64,000 nucleotides of DNA. It comes from Lachnospiraceae bacterium MA2020. GTDB taxonomy: Bacteria > Bacillota > Clostridia > Lachnospirales > Lachnospiraceae. Location: the NCBI GenBank assembly GCA_000746015.1, contig KN050797.1:227630-291629 (forward strand), in the 5' to 3' direction. Positions within the stretch are counted from its first letter, which is position 1; every line of letters starts with the position of its first letter. A model generated the notes under the pieces. That model did no database searches, had not been told where the DNA came from, and saw only the letters and a program-made list of their open reading frames with translations. Positions 35,296-45,477 of the stretch are shown here, piece by piece. The position numbers and the translations under genes were made by a program.

Positions 35296-36606
35296 ATGAT
35301 CAAGAGAGTGTTTAGTTCACTGATCGCGGCAGTACTACTCACTGTAACCGTTACCATGACAGGTTGTGGCAGCTCCGGTGGAGCAACTATTGAAAAGGTA
35401 AGCGAGGCTGCTCCTGAGGCAGCAAGCGAGAGCGCATCTACAGCAGCCGGCGATGCTGCAGCATCAGAGAGCGCAGGAGATACTGAGAGCAGCGAGAGCT
35501 ACCATATTGGTATTGTTACCGGTTCAGTTTCACAGTCAGAAGATGACAGACGTGGAGCTGAGGCATTCCAGAAAAAATACGGTGAAGACAGGGTTATCCT
35601 TGCAACTTATCCTGATAACTTCACAGAAGAGTTGGAGACAACAATTCAGACAATTGTAAACCTTTCAGATGATCCAGAGATGAAGGCTATCATTGTAAAT
35701 CAGGCAATCCCTGGTACAACAGAAGCTTTCCGTCAGATCAAAGAGAGAAGACCTGATATTCTCTGCCTTGCAGGTGAGTCACATGAAGATCTTCCAGAGA
35801 TCGGAAGTGCTGCAGATCTTGTCTGCAACAATGACTTCGTTGCTCGTGGATACCTTATCATCCGTACAGCTCATGAGCTCGGATGTAAGACATTTGTTCA
35901 TATTTCATTCCCTCGTCACCTTTCATACGAGACAATGAGCCGTAGAGTAGCTATTATGAAGGCTGCTTGCGAAGAGTTCGGAATGGAATTTGTTATGGAG
36001 TCAGCTCCAGATCCAACAACAGACGTTGGTGTTCCTGGTGCACAGGCTTACATCGCTGAGCACGTACCTGAGTGGGTTGAGAAGTATGGTAAAGATTCTG
36101 CATACTTCTGCACAAATGACGCTCACACAGAGCCATTGCTCAGAGGACTTCTTGAGAACGGCGGATACTTCATCGAGGCAGATCTTCCATCACCTCTTAT
36201 GGGATATCCTGGAGCACTTGGACTTGACCTTACAGAAGAAGCTGGAGATTTCCAGAAGATCCTTGCAAAGGTTGAGAGTGCTGTAGTAGAAAAGGGCGGC
36301 GAAGGTAGATTTGGTACATGGGCATATTCTTATGGCTACACAGTATCAACAGGTCTTGCACAGCATGCAATGAACGTTATCGAAGGCAAGAGCGAGCTTA
36401 CAGATATCGACGATATTTCAGCAGCTTATGGTATGTTCTCACCTGGAGCTGAGTGGAATGGTTCAAATTACACAAATGCAGAGACAGGTGTAAAGGCTGA
36501 TAACACATTCCTTATCTATCAGGATACATATATTATGGGAAATCCTGGCAGATATATGGGATCAACAAAGGTTGAAGTTCCTGAGAAATATTTCACTACA
36601 AAGTAA
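35296..36606 (+). CDS. DUF3798-type substrate-binding lipoprotein of an ABC importer
   Basis: 436 residues from ATG 35296 (AAGGAGG upstream). The N-terminus is a lipoprotein signal with lipobox VTMTGCGSS, followed by an Ala/Ser/Glu linker. The body has a periplasmic-binding-protein-like layout (YHIGIVTGSVSQSEDDRRGAEAF), resembling DUF3798 proteins that sit beside RbsA-type ATPases and permeases, as here. Highly biased codon use suggests strong expression. The ligand is unknown; a sugar or nucleoside is plausible from the transporter class. Confidence 0.82.
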   Translation: MIKRVFSSLIAAVLLTVTVTMTGCGSSGGATIEKVSEAAPEAASESASTAAGDAAASESAGDTESSESYHIGIVTGSVSQSEDDRRGAEAFQKKYGEDRVILATYPDNFTEELETTIQTIVNLSDDPEMKAIIVNQAIPGTTEAFRQIKERRPDILCLAGESHEDLPEIGSAADLVCNNDFVARGYLIIRTAHELGCKTFVHISFPRHLSYETMSRRVAIMKAACEEFGMEFVMESAPDPTTDVGVPGAQAYIAEHVPEWVEKYGKDSAYFCTNDAHTEPLLRGLLENGGYFIEADLPSPLMGYPGALGLDLTEEAGDFQKILAKVESAVVEKGGEGRFGTWAYSYGYTVSTGLAQHAMNVIEGKSELTDIDDISAAYGMFSPGAEWNGSNYTNAETGVKADNTFLIYQDTYIMGNPGRYMGSTKVEVPEKYFTTK

Positions 36607-36625
36607 AAAGTCGAAAAGCTTTGCT

Positions 36626-36659
36626 ATAGTGGGGAGATACATTTCTTCCCACTATTTTT
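36626..36659 (+). terminator. Hairpin between binding protein and ATPase genes
   Basis: ATAGTGGG/CCCACTAT with extra inner pairing, then TTTTT. Typical partial terminator giving more binding protein than transporter. Confidence 0.75.
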
Positions 36660-36697
36660 ACACAAAAATCGTTAATGTAAGAAAGGTTTTTACAAAA

Positions 36698-38283
36698 ATG
36701 GGAAAAGCACCTCTTCTTGAAATGAAGAATATAAAAAAGGATTTTTTTGGAAACCAGGTTTTGACTGATATAAACCTTACACTTCATGAAGGTGAAGTAG
36801 TGGGACTGGTTGGAGAAAATGGTGCGGGTAAATCTACTCTTATGAAGATACTGTTTGGCGCTGATGTTATCAGGGAAACAGGAGGATATTCAGGAGATAT
36901 CCTTATCAATTCTGAAAAAGTTGATTTTCAATCACCGTTTGATGCTATTGCAGCGGGTGTGGGAATGGTTCATCAGGAGTTTTCGCTCATACCCGGCTTT
37001 ACGGCAACAGAGAATATACTGCTCAATCGTGAATCAAAGAAAAAAAGCGTTCTGTCACAGCTGTTTGGTGAAAGAATGGATACACTTGATCGTCCTCAAA
37101 TGGATACTAAAGCAGAAGATTCTATTCGCAAGATGAATGTTGACATAGATAAAGATATGAGGATCAGTAAGATGCCGGTAGGTCACAGGCAGTTTACTGA
37201 GATTGCAAGAGAATTGTCTAAAGATCAGCTTAAGCTGCTTATTCTCGATGAGCCTACAGCTGTTCTTACAGAAAAAGAGGCTGAGGCACTTCTTGAGTCA
37301 ATAAGGGGGATGGCAAAGCGTGGTATCGCAGTTATATTTATTACGCACAGATTAAATGAGATACTTGCGGTATGCGACAAAGTTGTCACAATGCGGGATG
37401 GATATGTTGTAAACGAGTCGCCTGCCAAAGAGACTTCTGTAAAAGAGATCACCCGATGGATGGTAGGACGAGAAGTATCCGGAGGAAGTGCAGCGGAGAA
37501 GATTGAAGATAAGGGTGCTGATAAAAGAACGATATTATCTATCAAGAAGTTGTGGGTAGATATGCCGGGTGAAACAGTCAGAAATGTCAATCTTGATGTC
37601 AGAGAAGGCGAAATTTTAGGTATCGGAGGTCTTGCAGGACAGGGGAAACTTGGTATTCCAAATGGAATTATGGGACTTTGTCAGGCTGGCGGACAGGTAA
37701 CTTTTGACGGTCAGGAGGTTGATCTCAATAATCCTCGCAAATGTCTCGATAGTAATTTTGCATTTGTATCAGAGGATAGAAGAGGCGTGGGACTCTTGCT
37801 TGATGAGTCGCTTGAATGGAATATTTCATTCCCTGCAATGCAGGTACAGGATAAGTTCCTAAAGAAATACTTTGGCGGACTGATCAAATGGCGTGACGAT
37901 GCTGCAATTAAAGAAGTAACGGATAAATATATTGATGAATTAAAGATCAAATGCAGAAGTTCCAAGCAGAAAGCAAAGGAATTATCCGGAGGAAATCAGC
38001 AGAAGGTATGTCTCGCCAAAGCTTTTGCACTTGAGCCGAAACTGCTTTTCGTAAGTGAGCCTACACGCGGAATTGACGTAGGAGCTAAGTCACTTGTACT
38101 TCAGGCACTTAAAAATTCAACAAGGAAAAGAATGTTACAGTAGTAATGGTATCTTCTGAGCTTGAAGAACTTAGGCAGACATGTGATCGTATCGCAGTAG
38201 TTTCAGGCGGTAAGGTTGCAGGTATACTGCCGGCTGGAGAAGATCTGGAAAAATTCGGAGAGTTGATGCTGAAAAACTGCTGA
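36698..38283 (+). pseudogene. RbsA-like ABC transporter ATPase (two NBDs) with a frameshift near the 3' end
   Basis: Starts at ATG 36698 (AGAAAGG upstream). NBD1: GENGAGKST, LLILDEPTAVL. NBD2: a modified P-loop GGLAGQGKLG as usual for this class, ELSGGNQQKVCLAKA and FVSEPTRGIDVG. At the A5 run 38111-38115 the frame shifts: one frame stops at 38143 after RKRMLQ, while the other continues with NKEKNVTVVMVSSELEEL, CDRIAVVSGGKV and ends with TGA at 38281-38283, the normal family C-terminus. One missing A explains it. Expected to energise the import of the DUF3798 protein's ligand if functional. Confidence 0.8.
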
Positions 38284-38289
38284 GATAAT

Positions 38290-38454
38290 GATGCCAGGGT
38301 CAAAAGTCTTTTACCATGGCAAGCTAGCTTGCCAGTGGGTAACAGACCTTATGACCCGCCTAAATATGAGTGTGAAGTGATGCAAAGCAGCACGAAAACA
38401 CGAATATTTGATAGGATTGTGGGAGTGCAGAGCACGAAACAATCCGTTGGCATC
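38290..38454 (+). ncRNA. Structured intergenic element (candidate RNA motif or palindromic repeat)
   Basis: Bounded by GATGCCA (38290-38296) and TGGCATC (38448-38454). Inside are three hairpins: a long one at 38297-38357 (GGGTCA...TGACCC closing a TTACCA/TGGGTAA stem and a perfect GGCAAGCTAGCTTGCC tip), one at 38377-38393 (GTGATGC/GCAGCAC) and one at 38414-38445 (GGATTGT/ACAATCC with GTGC/GCAC). It lies between the ATPase and first permease genes. It could be a regulatory RNA or a MITE/REP-like repeat. Confidence 0.5.
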
Positions 38455-38495
38455 CTTTTGAACGAAACATTATATAATTGTAGAGGAGTTTAGTT

Positions 38496-39566
38496 ATGAG
38501 TGATAAAGCTCAAGGCGTTTCATTTACGGACAGAGTAAAAGGCTTTGCTGAAAGTTTTGGACTTCCAAGGCTGATAATCGCAGGCTTTTTGCTTCTGTTA
38601 CTTATAGTTTCACCTTTTGTTGGGGCAGATTTGCCTACACAGATTTCAAATATCATTAACCGTTTTAGCTGGAACGGAATTTTGGTACTTGCAATGGTTC
38701 CGATGGTACATTCAGGATGTGGTCTCAATTTTGGACTTCCGCTTGGAATCATCTCTGGACTTTTAGGTGCTACACTTTCTATTGAGCTTGGCTTTACCGG
38801 TTCAACGTCATTTTTTATGGCAGCTATACTTGCAACACCATTTGCACTGGTATTTGGATCATTATATGGATGGCTCTTAAATAAGATCAAGGGCGGAGAA
38901 ATGATGATAGCAACTTACGTTGGCTTTTCATCTGTATCAATGATGTGTATGATGTGGCTCCTGCTTCCATATCACAGCCCAAACATGGTTTGGGGTATGG
39001 CAGGAAAGGGACTCAGGACCACAATTTCTCTTGAAGGATATTATACTCAGGCACTTGCAAAGATACTTCAGATTAATATCGGAAATCTTTCAATACCAAC
39101 AGGAGCTATACTGTTCTTTGCACTTCTTGCATTTGGCATGTGGGCATTTCTCCACACAAAGACCGGTACAGCAATGACAGCAGTTGGATCTAACCCGGAA
39201 TTTGCGAGATCAGCCGGTATCAATGTAAACAAGATCCGTCTTATATCTGTAGTAATGTCAACATGGCTTGCTGCAATTGGAATTTTGGTCTACGAGCAGG
39301 GATTTGGATTTATACAGCTTTATATGGCACCATTTTATATGGCACTTCCGGCTGTTTCCGCTATCCTTATCGGCGGAGCGACTGTAAATAAGGCTTCAGT
39401 TACAAATGTTATAATTGGTACGATCCTGTTTCAGGGAATTGTTACAATGACTCCTACAGTAATGAACAACATGATCCATCTTGACATGAGTGAGGTCATC
39501 AGAATAATCGTTTCAAACGGAATGATACTTTATGCACTTACACGTAAAACGGAGGGATCAAAATGA
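38496..39566 (+). CDS. ABC transporter permease (BPD_transp_2 family)
   Basis: 356 residues, about nine to ten membrane segments. The conserved cytoplasmic-loop segment TAVGSNPEFARSAGINV followed by R matches sugar/nucleoside permeases of the RbsC/BmpC group. RBS-like AGAGGAG precedes the ATG. The stop overlaps the next permease start (ATGA). Confidence 0.88.
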   Translation: MSDKAQGVSFTDRVKGFAESFGLPRLIIAGFLLLLLIVSPFVGADLPTQISNIINRFSWNGILVLAMVPMVHSGCGLNFGLPLGIISGLLGATLSIELGFTGSTSFFMAAILATPFALVFGSLYGWLLNKIKGGEMMIATYVGFSSVSMMCMMWLLLPYHSPNMVWGMAGKGLRTTISLEGYYTQALAKILQINIGNLSIPTGAILFFALLAFGMWAFLHTKTGTAMTAVGSNPEFARSAGINVNKIRLISVVMSTWLAAIGILVYEQGFGFIQLYMAPFYMALPAVSAILIGGATVNKASVTNVIIGTILFQGIVTMTPTVMNNMIHLDMSEVIRIIVSNGMILYALTRKTEGSK

Positions 39567-40660
39567 AAAATTTTAAGTTAAGCGATTTCGTAAGCAGATT
39601 TTCTGTCCCTCTTATGTTTGTGTTGATATGCGCAGTATGTGCGCCAATCTCAGGTCTCTCACCAAGCTATCTGATAAATGAGATCGTAACAAGAATGGGA
39701 AGAAATGCATTTTTGATACTTAGCCTCCTTATACCTATCATGGCAGGTATGGGACTGAATTTCAGTATGACACTTGGTGCTATGGCAGGCGAGATAGGAC
39801 TCATTTTAGTCTGTGACTGGCAGATAGTAGGTATTCCGGGAATGATCCTTGCAATGATCATATCTATCCCGATATCAGCGCTTCTCGGTCTTTTTTGTGG
39901 AAAAGTCCTGAACATGGCAAAGGGTCGTGAGATGATCACAAGCTATATCATAAGTTTCTTTATTAATGGTATTTATCAGCTTGTTGTACTTTATATGATG
40001 GGACCTGTTATTCCGATAAAGCACAGCTCAATTAAGCTTCCTCGTGGTTATGGAGTAAGAAATACAGTATCACTTCTTTCAATGAGACAAAAGCTTGATA
40101 ACCTTATCCCGCTTAGCATTGCAGGCGTAAAAATCCCTGTGGCAACCTTTATCATTGTATTTTTGCTTTGCCTCGTAATTGTCTGGTTCCGTAAGACAAA
40201 ACTTGGTCAGGATATGAGAGCGGTAGGTCAGGATCTTGAAGTAGCCAAGGATGCCGGTATTGATGTAGAGCGTACAAGAATTATCTCTATGGTACTTTCT
40301 ACAGTTTTTGCAGGTGTCGGAATGATCATTTATCTTCAGAACATGGGTAATATTGCAACATACAGCTCACATTCACAGATTGGAATGTTCTGTATAGCAG
40401 CACTTCTTGTAGGTGGTGCGTCTGTAGATAAGGCTTCAATCGGAAATGTTTTTTTAGGAATAGTTTTATTCCATACCATGTTCATAGTTGCACCTAAGGC
40501 TGGAACAGTCATCACGGGTGACTCTATGATCGGTGAGTATTTCAGAGTATTTGTATCATATGCGGTAATTACTGTTGCCCTTATAATGTATGAGACAAAT
40601 AAACGCAGAAAGATGAACAAGGCCGGAGAAAGGCTGGCTATGGAGCAGGAGGAAGAATGA
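39563..40660 (+). CDS. Second ABC transporter permease (BPD_transp_2 family)
   Basis: 365 residues, about nine membrane segments. Carries the same loop motif as its partner (RAVGQDLEVAKDAGIDVERTR), so the two likely form a heterodimeric channel served by the upstream ATPase. Overlaps the previous gene by 4 bases and the next by 4. Confidence 0.88.
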   Translation: MKNFKLSDFVSRFSVPLMFVLICAVCAPISGLSPSYLINEIVTRMGRNAFLILSLLIPIMAGMGLNFSMTLGAMAGEIGLILVCDWQIVGIPGMILAMIISIPISALLGLFCGKVLNMAKGREMITSYIISFFINGIYQLVVLYMMGPVIPIKHSSIKLPRGYGVRNTVSLLSMRQKLDNLIPLSIAGVKIPVATFIIVFLLCLVIVWFRKTKLGQDMRAVGQDLEVAKDAGIDVERTRIISMVLSTVFAGVGMIIYLQNMGNIATYSSHSQIGMFCIAALLVGGASVDKASIGNVFLGIVLFHTMFIVAPKAGTVITGDSMIGEYFRVFVSYAVITVALIMYETNKRRKMNKAGERLAMEQEEE

Positions 40661-41133
40661 GTAAAATCGATAAAAAAACACTTATCATAAGGGCAGTGGC
40701 ACTCCTGATAGTAATAATGATCGCAGCTGCAATGTTTGTAATAGGCAGAGGACATACCATTTACTTTGACAATAAATCATTTGAAGCCGGTGGAGAAACA
40801 ATAGAAACTCCTTACAGCATTGAAGTTTATGTTAAAGGTGAAAAGGTAGCTAAGCTTAAGGCCGGTGAAAGAGGCAAGGCAGATATCATGGGCCAGAGTT
40901 TGGCAATGCAGCTTGTAGTGACACAGGAAAAGGGCGGTGCTTCTACAAAAATGAATGTAAAGCTGCCGATCCCTTACAATATGGATGGCGTGATAATCAA
41001 TATCCCGGTCATGCTTGCAGGCAAGACACCTGCAGATTACATGACTGAGTTTATCCCGGCTCCACCATCAGATGATGATGAAGATGTATCTGTAACTGAG
41101 GATGCAGGAGAATTGATGGAATTTGAGCAGTAA
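40657..41133 (+). CDS. Small membrane-anchored accessory protein of the ABC operon
   Basis: 158 residues: one N-terminal TM segment (about 10-30), then a short extracytoplasmic beta-rich domain and an acidic tail. Resembles the small proteins (DUF6672-like) that follow DUF3798 transporter genes; I am only moderately sure of that name. Start overlaps the permease stop. Presumed accessory role in uptake. Confidence 0.6.
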   Translation: MSKIDKKTLIIRAVALLIVIMIAAAMFVIGRGHTIYFDNKSFEAGGETIETPYSIEVYVKGEKVAKLKAGERGKADIMGQSLAMQLVVTQEKGGASTKMNVKLPIPYNMDGVIINIPVMLAGKTPADYMTEFIPAPPSDDDEDVSVTEDAGELMEFEQ

Positions 41134-41140
41134 GGATTAC

Positions 41141-41173
41141 CGAGTGCAGGGCTTTGGCTCTGCACTCGTTTTT
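41141..41173 (+). terminator. Terminator of the DUF3798 ABC operon
   Basis: CGAGTGCAG/CTGCACTCG stem with a ten-base loop, then TTTTT. Confidence 0.9.
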
Positions 41174-41260
41174 AATTAAATACAAAATGGTTATTGCTAT
41201 TCTCTTTTGTTTTGTCGATATATAAAGTGGATGTTTTTGGAACGGCAAACAAGGAGGATG
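41174..41260 (+). promoter_or_regulatory. Upstream region shared with the fusion gene at 46235 (copy A)
   Basis: Ungapped similarity to 46144-46230, strongest in TTTTGTCGATATA-n-AAA-n-TGGAT. By hand about 51 of 67 positions agree. Suggests a common promoter or regulator site ahead of the S41 lipoprotein gene. Confidence 0.6.
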
Positions 41261-41263
41261 TAA

Positions 41264-43228
41264 ATGAAAAGAAAAATGACGAGCAGCATATTGGCAGCAA
41301 TCATGGCTGTCAGTATGGTATCTACAGGATGTGCATCGAATAGTGCGCCGACTGCTGAAGCACCTGCAGGTAAGGCAAGTGAGGCACCTGTAGAAAATGA
41401 AACTAAGGAAGAAGCTGTACAATCAACTGAAGAAGCAGCTGCATCCGAGACTACAGCATCTGCTGAAACTGCAGCATCTGACACTTCTAAAGGAAGTGAA
41501 GAGATGACAATTGACCAATGGCTTGAGAGTGAATTGGAGAGATTGGAGAATGGAGGCAAGCTGGATCCTGCATTTACTGTGGGGCAGATCACGAAAAAGG
41601 AAGTTCCAATCTACTATAATTCTGTAAGCAATAATGATACAATTGAACTGGCTTTCTTTGATGAAGATGGTGCAGTACCGTATTTGTGCGCGGAAGATAT
41701 TCCAACTGTCATGGGAAAGGCTTATCAAACACAGTATTTGGATAATGATTTCAAACTGACTTTTTCGGGTGAAGGAAGTGTGGCAACTTTAACGCGTGAA
41801 AATGGCTTTTGGATGAAATTTGATTGTGATAAGGAGACCATCACTTTTATAGATCTTGACGGTTTTCTTATGGGATCTACTATGGACTCCTGGGGAGATG
41901 TTGTAAATGCACAGGGCCTAAAAAATGAGAAAGCGAGAGATCTTTTCCATTCAACCGGAAACTCTTCTGAGCGTTATGGAGATGCTGTTGTACTTAAACT
42001 TGCAGATTATGGAATAGATCTCATTAAGGATGGGGATCATTATTACATGCCGTTGGCAACGCTTAATGATTTTGTACTGGCACATAATTATATACCGGCT
42101 GTATATAATGGCGATAGCGTTATTCTTTATAATTATGGCGACTTAAAAGATGACGATACAGGTGAGCTAAAGGAGCTCGGAAAACTGTACTTTGAGGGTA
42201 AGCCGGGTAAAATCAGTAAGTCTATGGCTAAGTTCTCTTATAATGAGCTTTGTCTGATGCTTGATTATCACTATGGCTTAAAAGAAGTGCATGGAATCGA
42301 CAGTTTTGATGAATTATTCCTTCAGACCGGAACCAAGGCAGCACTTTTGAGTGATGATCCTGAAGTCGCGGATAAGGCACTTTGCGATTTTATTTTTAAG
42401 CATTTGGATGACGGACATAGCTCTTTTGGTTTACAGTCATACTATAGCGGAGAAGACAAGGGAATAGATGTAACAATCGGAAGCTCGCTGAATTTGTTTG
42501 TTGATGAAGTAAAGCGATTTATGATCGCAAGGAGCAAGTACTATCCTGATGGAGTTCCAGGATATGAAGAAGTAGGAAATACTGCGTATATTACATTTGA
42601 TGGATTTAAGTCAATTCCGGATGATGCAGATTATTACAACAATCCTCCGACGGAGGGAGATCCGGAAGATCCAGTTGGATTGCTTATCTATTCATATGGA
42701 CAGATTACAAGAGACGGAAGTCCGATCAAAAATGTCGTATTAGATTTGTCCTGTAATGGCGGCGGGGATTCAAACACTGCGGGATTTGTACTTGGAACAT
42801 TCATGGGAACAGGTACATACTCAATTAAAAATGCGATCACAGGAGCAACTATTACCGATTACGTTAACGTAGACTTAAATCTGGATCATGAGTTTGATGA
42901 AAAAGACTCGCTTCAGGGATATAATCTCTACTGCCTTGAGTCCGGATACAGTTTCTCATGTGGAAACCTTGTTCCAAATGTATTTAAGAATACTCATAAG
43001 GTTACACTTCTTGGTCAGACATCAGGTGGAGGATCATGTATGGTATTACCTGCAGCTACTGCATCAGGAACTACTTTCCAGATTTCAGGACCATTGCGTA
43101 TGTCATTTACAAAGAATGGAAGTTTCTATGATATAGATCAGGGTGCAGAGCCTGATTTCTATATTGATGATCCGGACAATTTCTATAATCGTAAAGCTTT
43201 GACAGATTATATCAATAAACTGTTCTAA
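41264..43228 (+). CDS. S41-family peptidase-like lipoprotein
   Basis: 654 residues. The N-terminus has lipobox VSTGCASN and a long Ala/Ser/Glu/Thr linker. The C-terminal half (about 440-650) matches S41/tail-specific proteases: VLDLSCNGGGDS, then S565 in YSFSCGN (probable nucleophile), and GQTSGGGSCMV. The middle contains a region with copper-amine-oxidase-N-like appearance (YYMPLATLNDFV). It is anchored outside the cell. AAGGAGG precedes the ATG, own upstream region, terminator after. Substrate unknown. Confidence 0.8.
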   Translation: MKRKMTSSILAAIMAVSMVSTGCASNSAPTAEAPAGKASEAPVENETKEEAVQSTEEAAASETTASAETAASDTSKGSEEMTIDQWLESELERLENGGKLDPAFTVGQITKKEVPIYYNSVSNNDTIELAFFDEDGAVPYLCAEDIPTVMGKAYQTQYLDNDFKLTFSGEGSVATLTRENGFWMKFDCDKETITFIDLDGFLMGSTMDSWGDVVNAQGLKNEKARDLFHSTGNSSERYGDAVVLKLADYGIDLIKDGDHYYMPLATLNDFVLAHNYIPAVYNGDSVILYNYGDLKDDDTGELKELGKLYFEGKPGKISKSMAKFSYNELCLMLDYHYGLKEVHGIDSFDELFLQTGTKAALLSDDPEVADKALCDFIFKHLDDGHSSFGLQSYYSGEDKGIDVTIGSSLNLFVDEVKRFMIARSKYYPDGVPGYEEVGNTAYITFDGFKSIPDDADYYNNPPTEGDPEDPVGLLIYSYGQITRDGSPIKNVVLDLSCNGGGDSNTAGFVLGTFMGTGTYSIKNAITGATITDYVNVDLNLDHEFDEKDSLQGYNLYCLESGYSFSCGNLVPNVFKNTHKVTLLGQTSGGGSCMVLPAATASGTTFQISGPLRMSFTKNGSFYDIDQGAEPDFYIDDPDNFYNRKALTDYINKLF

Positions 43229-43247
43229 AATATCGATGAATTTAGTG

Positions 43248-43279
43248 GGGGTACCGTATTGTGGTACCCCTGCCTTTTT
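43248..43279 (+). terminator. Terminator after the S41 gene
   Basis: GGGGTACC/GGTACCCC stem, seven-base loop, T5 tract at 43275-43279. Confidence 0.9.
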
Positions 43280-43308
43280 GTACTAATAATTTCCTGTTAT
43301 ACACACGC

Positions 43309-43338
43309 TTGGAATTTAACTCTGATTTGTGATAGAAT
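43309..43338 (+). promoter_or_regulatory. Likely promoter of the metallophosphatase gene
   Basis: -35 TTGGAA, 18 bases, -10 TAGAAT. Confidence 0.5.
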
Positions 43339-43423
43339 AGCGACAGTGAGTTTAATAGCATTTTGTTTTCAGAAGTATTATTAAGGTTGACGGAGATACA
43401 GGAAAGGGTTTTCTTAATCAGCT

Positions 43424-44203
43424 ATGAGTTTATATGCTATAGGAGATCTACATTTACATTTTAAATCAGAGCTAAAGGCTAGAAACCAGATTGAAGATAA
43501 AGTATGGCAAAATCATGAGAAAGTTCTTGTAGATAACTGTAAGAGTATGATTACTGCAAATGATACTTTAGTCCTGGTAGGCGATCATAGCTGGGGCAAA
43601 AATCTGGCTGAATGCCGGTACGACCTAGACTATATAATGAATTTGCCTGGACGAAAAATCTTACTTCGCGGAAATCATGATATGTTTTGGGATGTAAAAA
43701 AGACGGGACAGCTGAATGAAATGTTCAAGGGAAAGCTGGAATTTTTGCAGAATAATTACTTCTCTTATGAGGACTATGCATTAGTCGGAACTAAAGGATA
43801 TACTTTTGAGGGTCCTTTTTATTTTGATAGATATGGGAATATTCAAGGATGGGATGAAAAAGAGGCAGAGCATGCAGAGAAGTTAGTCAAAAGAGAATAT
43901 GAAAGATTAGTTTCTTCTTTTGAGGCTGCAAAAGCTGACGGTTATAAGAAGTTCATCATGTTTCTGCATTATCCACCTACCAATATTCTGCAGTCAGATA
44001 GTATTTTCACTAAAATTGCCGAGAAATATGGTGCAGAGCAAGTGATATATGGACATTGTCATGGAAAAAGCAGATTTCACGACAGTATTATCGGAAAGAA
44101 AGGCAAAGTTGTTTATTCTCTTGCGTCAGGAGACTATCTGCTGTGGAAACCAATGGTGGTATTAAAATTAAATTTAATAAAAAAATATAAGAAAGAAGTG
44201 TAA
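43424..44203 (+). CDS. Calcineurin-like metallophosphoesterase
   Basis: 259 residues. Binuclear-metal motifs: AIGDLHLH, LVGDHSWG, LLRGNHD, FLHYPP, YGHCHGK. Matches predicted phosphohydrolases of COG1768 type. Cytoplasmic. Followed six bases later by the antiporter gene, so cotranscribed. Substrate not readable. Confidence 0.88.
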   Translation: MSLYAIGDLHLHFKSELKARNQIEDKVWQNHEKVLVDNCKSMITANDTLVLVGDHSWGKNLAECRYDLDYIMNLPGRKILLRGNHDMFWDVKKTGQLNEMFKGKLEFLQNNYFSYEDYALVGTKGYTFEGPFYFDRYGNIQGWDEKEAEHAEKLVKREYERLVSSFEAAKADGYKKFIMFLHYPPTNILQSDSIFTKIAEKYGAEQVIYGHCHGKSRFHDSIIGKKGKVVYSLASGDYLLWKPMVVLKLNLIKKYKKEV

Positions 44204-44209
44204 ACGAAA

Positions 44210-45403
44210 ATGGATACATTAGAAATTCTTAAGGGATTAGCAATCATACTTTTAGGAACAAAGTTTTTTGGACTAGTTGCCAGAAAAGTCAAAGCACCTC
44301 AGGTAGCAGGTGAGATCGTTGCAGGGCTCTTGATTGGTCCTACATTATTAGACATAGTTGTTGAAAATGATTTTTTTGCAGGAATGGCAGAAGTAGGTGT
44401 TATTCTTCTTATGTTCAGCGCCGGGCTTGAAACAGATATCAATAAGCTGAAAAAATCCGGTGTCAAGGCTACACTTCTTGCTCTCGCAGGAGTATTTTTT
44501 CCTCTTATTCTCGGAACCATCATGTATATGTGTTTCTATGGGTTTGCAGGTTTTGGAACTACTAAATTTGTAGAGGCCGTGTTTATCGGTACCATACTAA
44601 CTGCAACTTCAGTCAGCATTACTGTGCAGGCGTTGAAAGAGCTTGGAAAGATATCTACAGATGTCGGGACAACTATCATGAGTGCCGCTATTATTGATGA
44701 TGTTATCGGAATTGTTGTACTTACAGCAGTTCTTGGACTGAAAGATCCATCTTCAAATATACTCTCTGTTGTCTTTAAGACAGTTGCTTTCTTTGCACTG
44801 TCAATTGCTATTGGAATTATTATCTTGAAAGCGATGGCGATGGTAGACAAAAGATGGCCTCATACCAGAAGAGTACCGATTATAGGACTTGCAATTGCTT
44901 TTTCACTCGCATATATCGCTGACAAGTATTTTGGAGTTGCAGACATTACAGGTGCATATGTAGCCGGAATAATTATGAGTTCACTTGATGACTCAGAATA
45001 TATTGACAGAAAGATCGATATAAATTCCTATATGATCTTTGGTCCTGTCTTCTTTGCCAGCGTTGGACTTCAGACTGATCTTAAAACTGTTGATATGACG
45101 CTTATGACTTTTTCAATTGCCTTTGTTTTAGTCGGACTTTTGGGAAAGATCATTGGCTGCGGCCTGGTAGCCAGATTACTTAAATACAATATTTCTGATA
45201 GTCTAAAAATCGGAGTTGGAATGATGACCAGAGGCGAAGTTGCACTTATCGTATCACAAAGAGGCTTAAAAGCAGGAATTATTGACAGCAAGTACTTTAC
45301 TGCGGTCATTCTGCTAATTGTCATAAGCTCGATATTGACGCCAATAGTACTGAAGAGTTTATATTCTAAAAGTTCAGGAGTAGGCACATCCTATGCCGGA
45401 TGA
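44210..45403 (+). CDS. Cation/proton antiporter (CPA2 family)
   Basis: 397 residues, about twelve membrane segments. Family features: PQVAGEIVAGLLIGPTLL, LMFSAGLETD, the TATSVSITVQ crossing region, the double acidic AAIIDDVIGI ion-binding helix, and MTRGEVALI. No TrkA-N regulatory domain is attached. Exchanges Na+ or K+ for protons. Confidence 0.9.
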   Translation: MDTLEILKGLAIILLGTKFFGLVARKVKAPQVAGEIVAGLLIGPTLLDIVVENDFFAGMAEVGVILLMFSAGLETDINKLKKSGVKATLLALAGVFFPLILGTIMYMCFYGFAGFGTTKFVEAVFIGTILTATSVSITVQALKELGKISTDVGTTIMSAAIIDDVIGIVVLTAVLGLKDPSSNILSVVFKTVAFFALSIAIGIIILKAMAMVDKRWPHTRRVPIIGLAIAFSLAYIADKYFGVADITGAYVAGIIMSSLDDSEYIDRKIDINSYMIFGPVFFASVGLQTDLKTVDMTLMTFSIAFVLVGLLGKIIGCGLVARLLKYNISDSLKIGVGMMTRGEVALIVSQRGLKAGIIDSKYFTAVILLIVISSILTPIVLKSLYSKSSGVGTSYAG

Positions 45404-45477
45404 GGCGGATACACATAGAGAAGATGCTATATCTTCGTTAAAAGGGTGCAGGCAAAGGTAGTAAGATCTATCTATAG

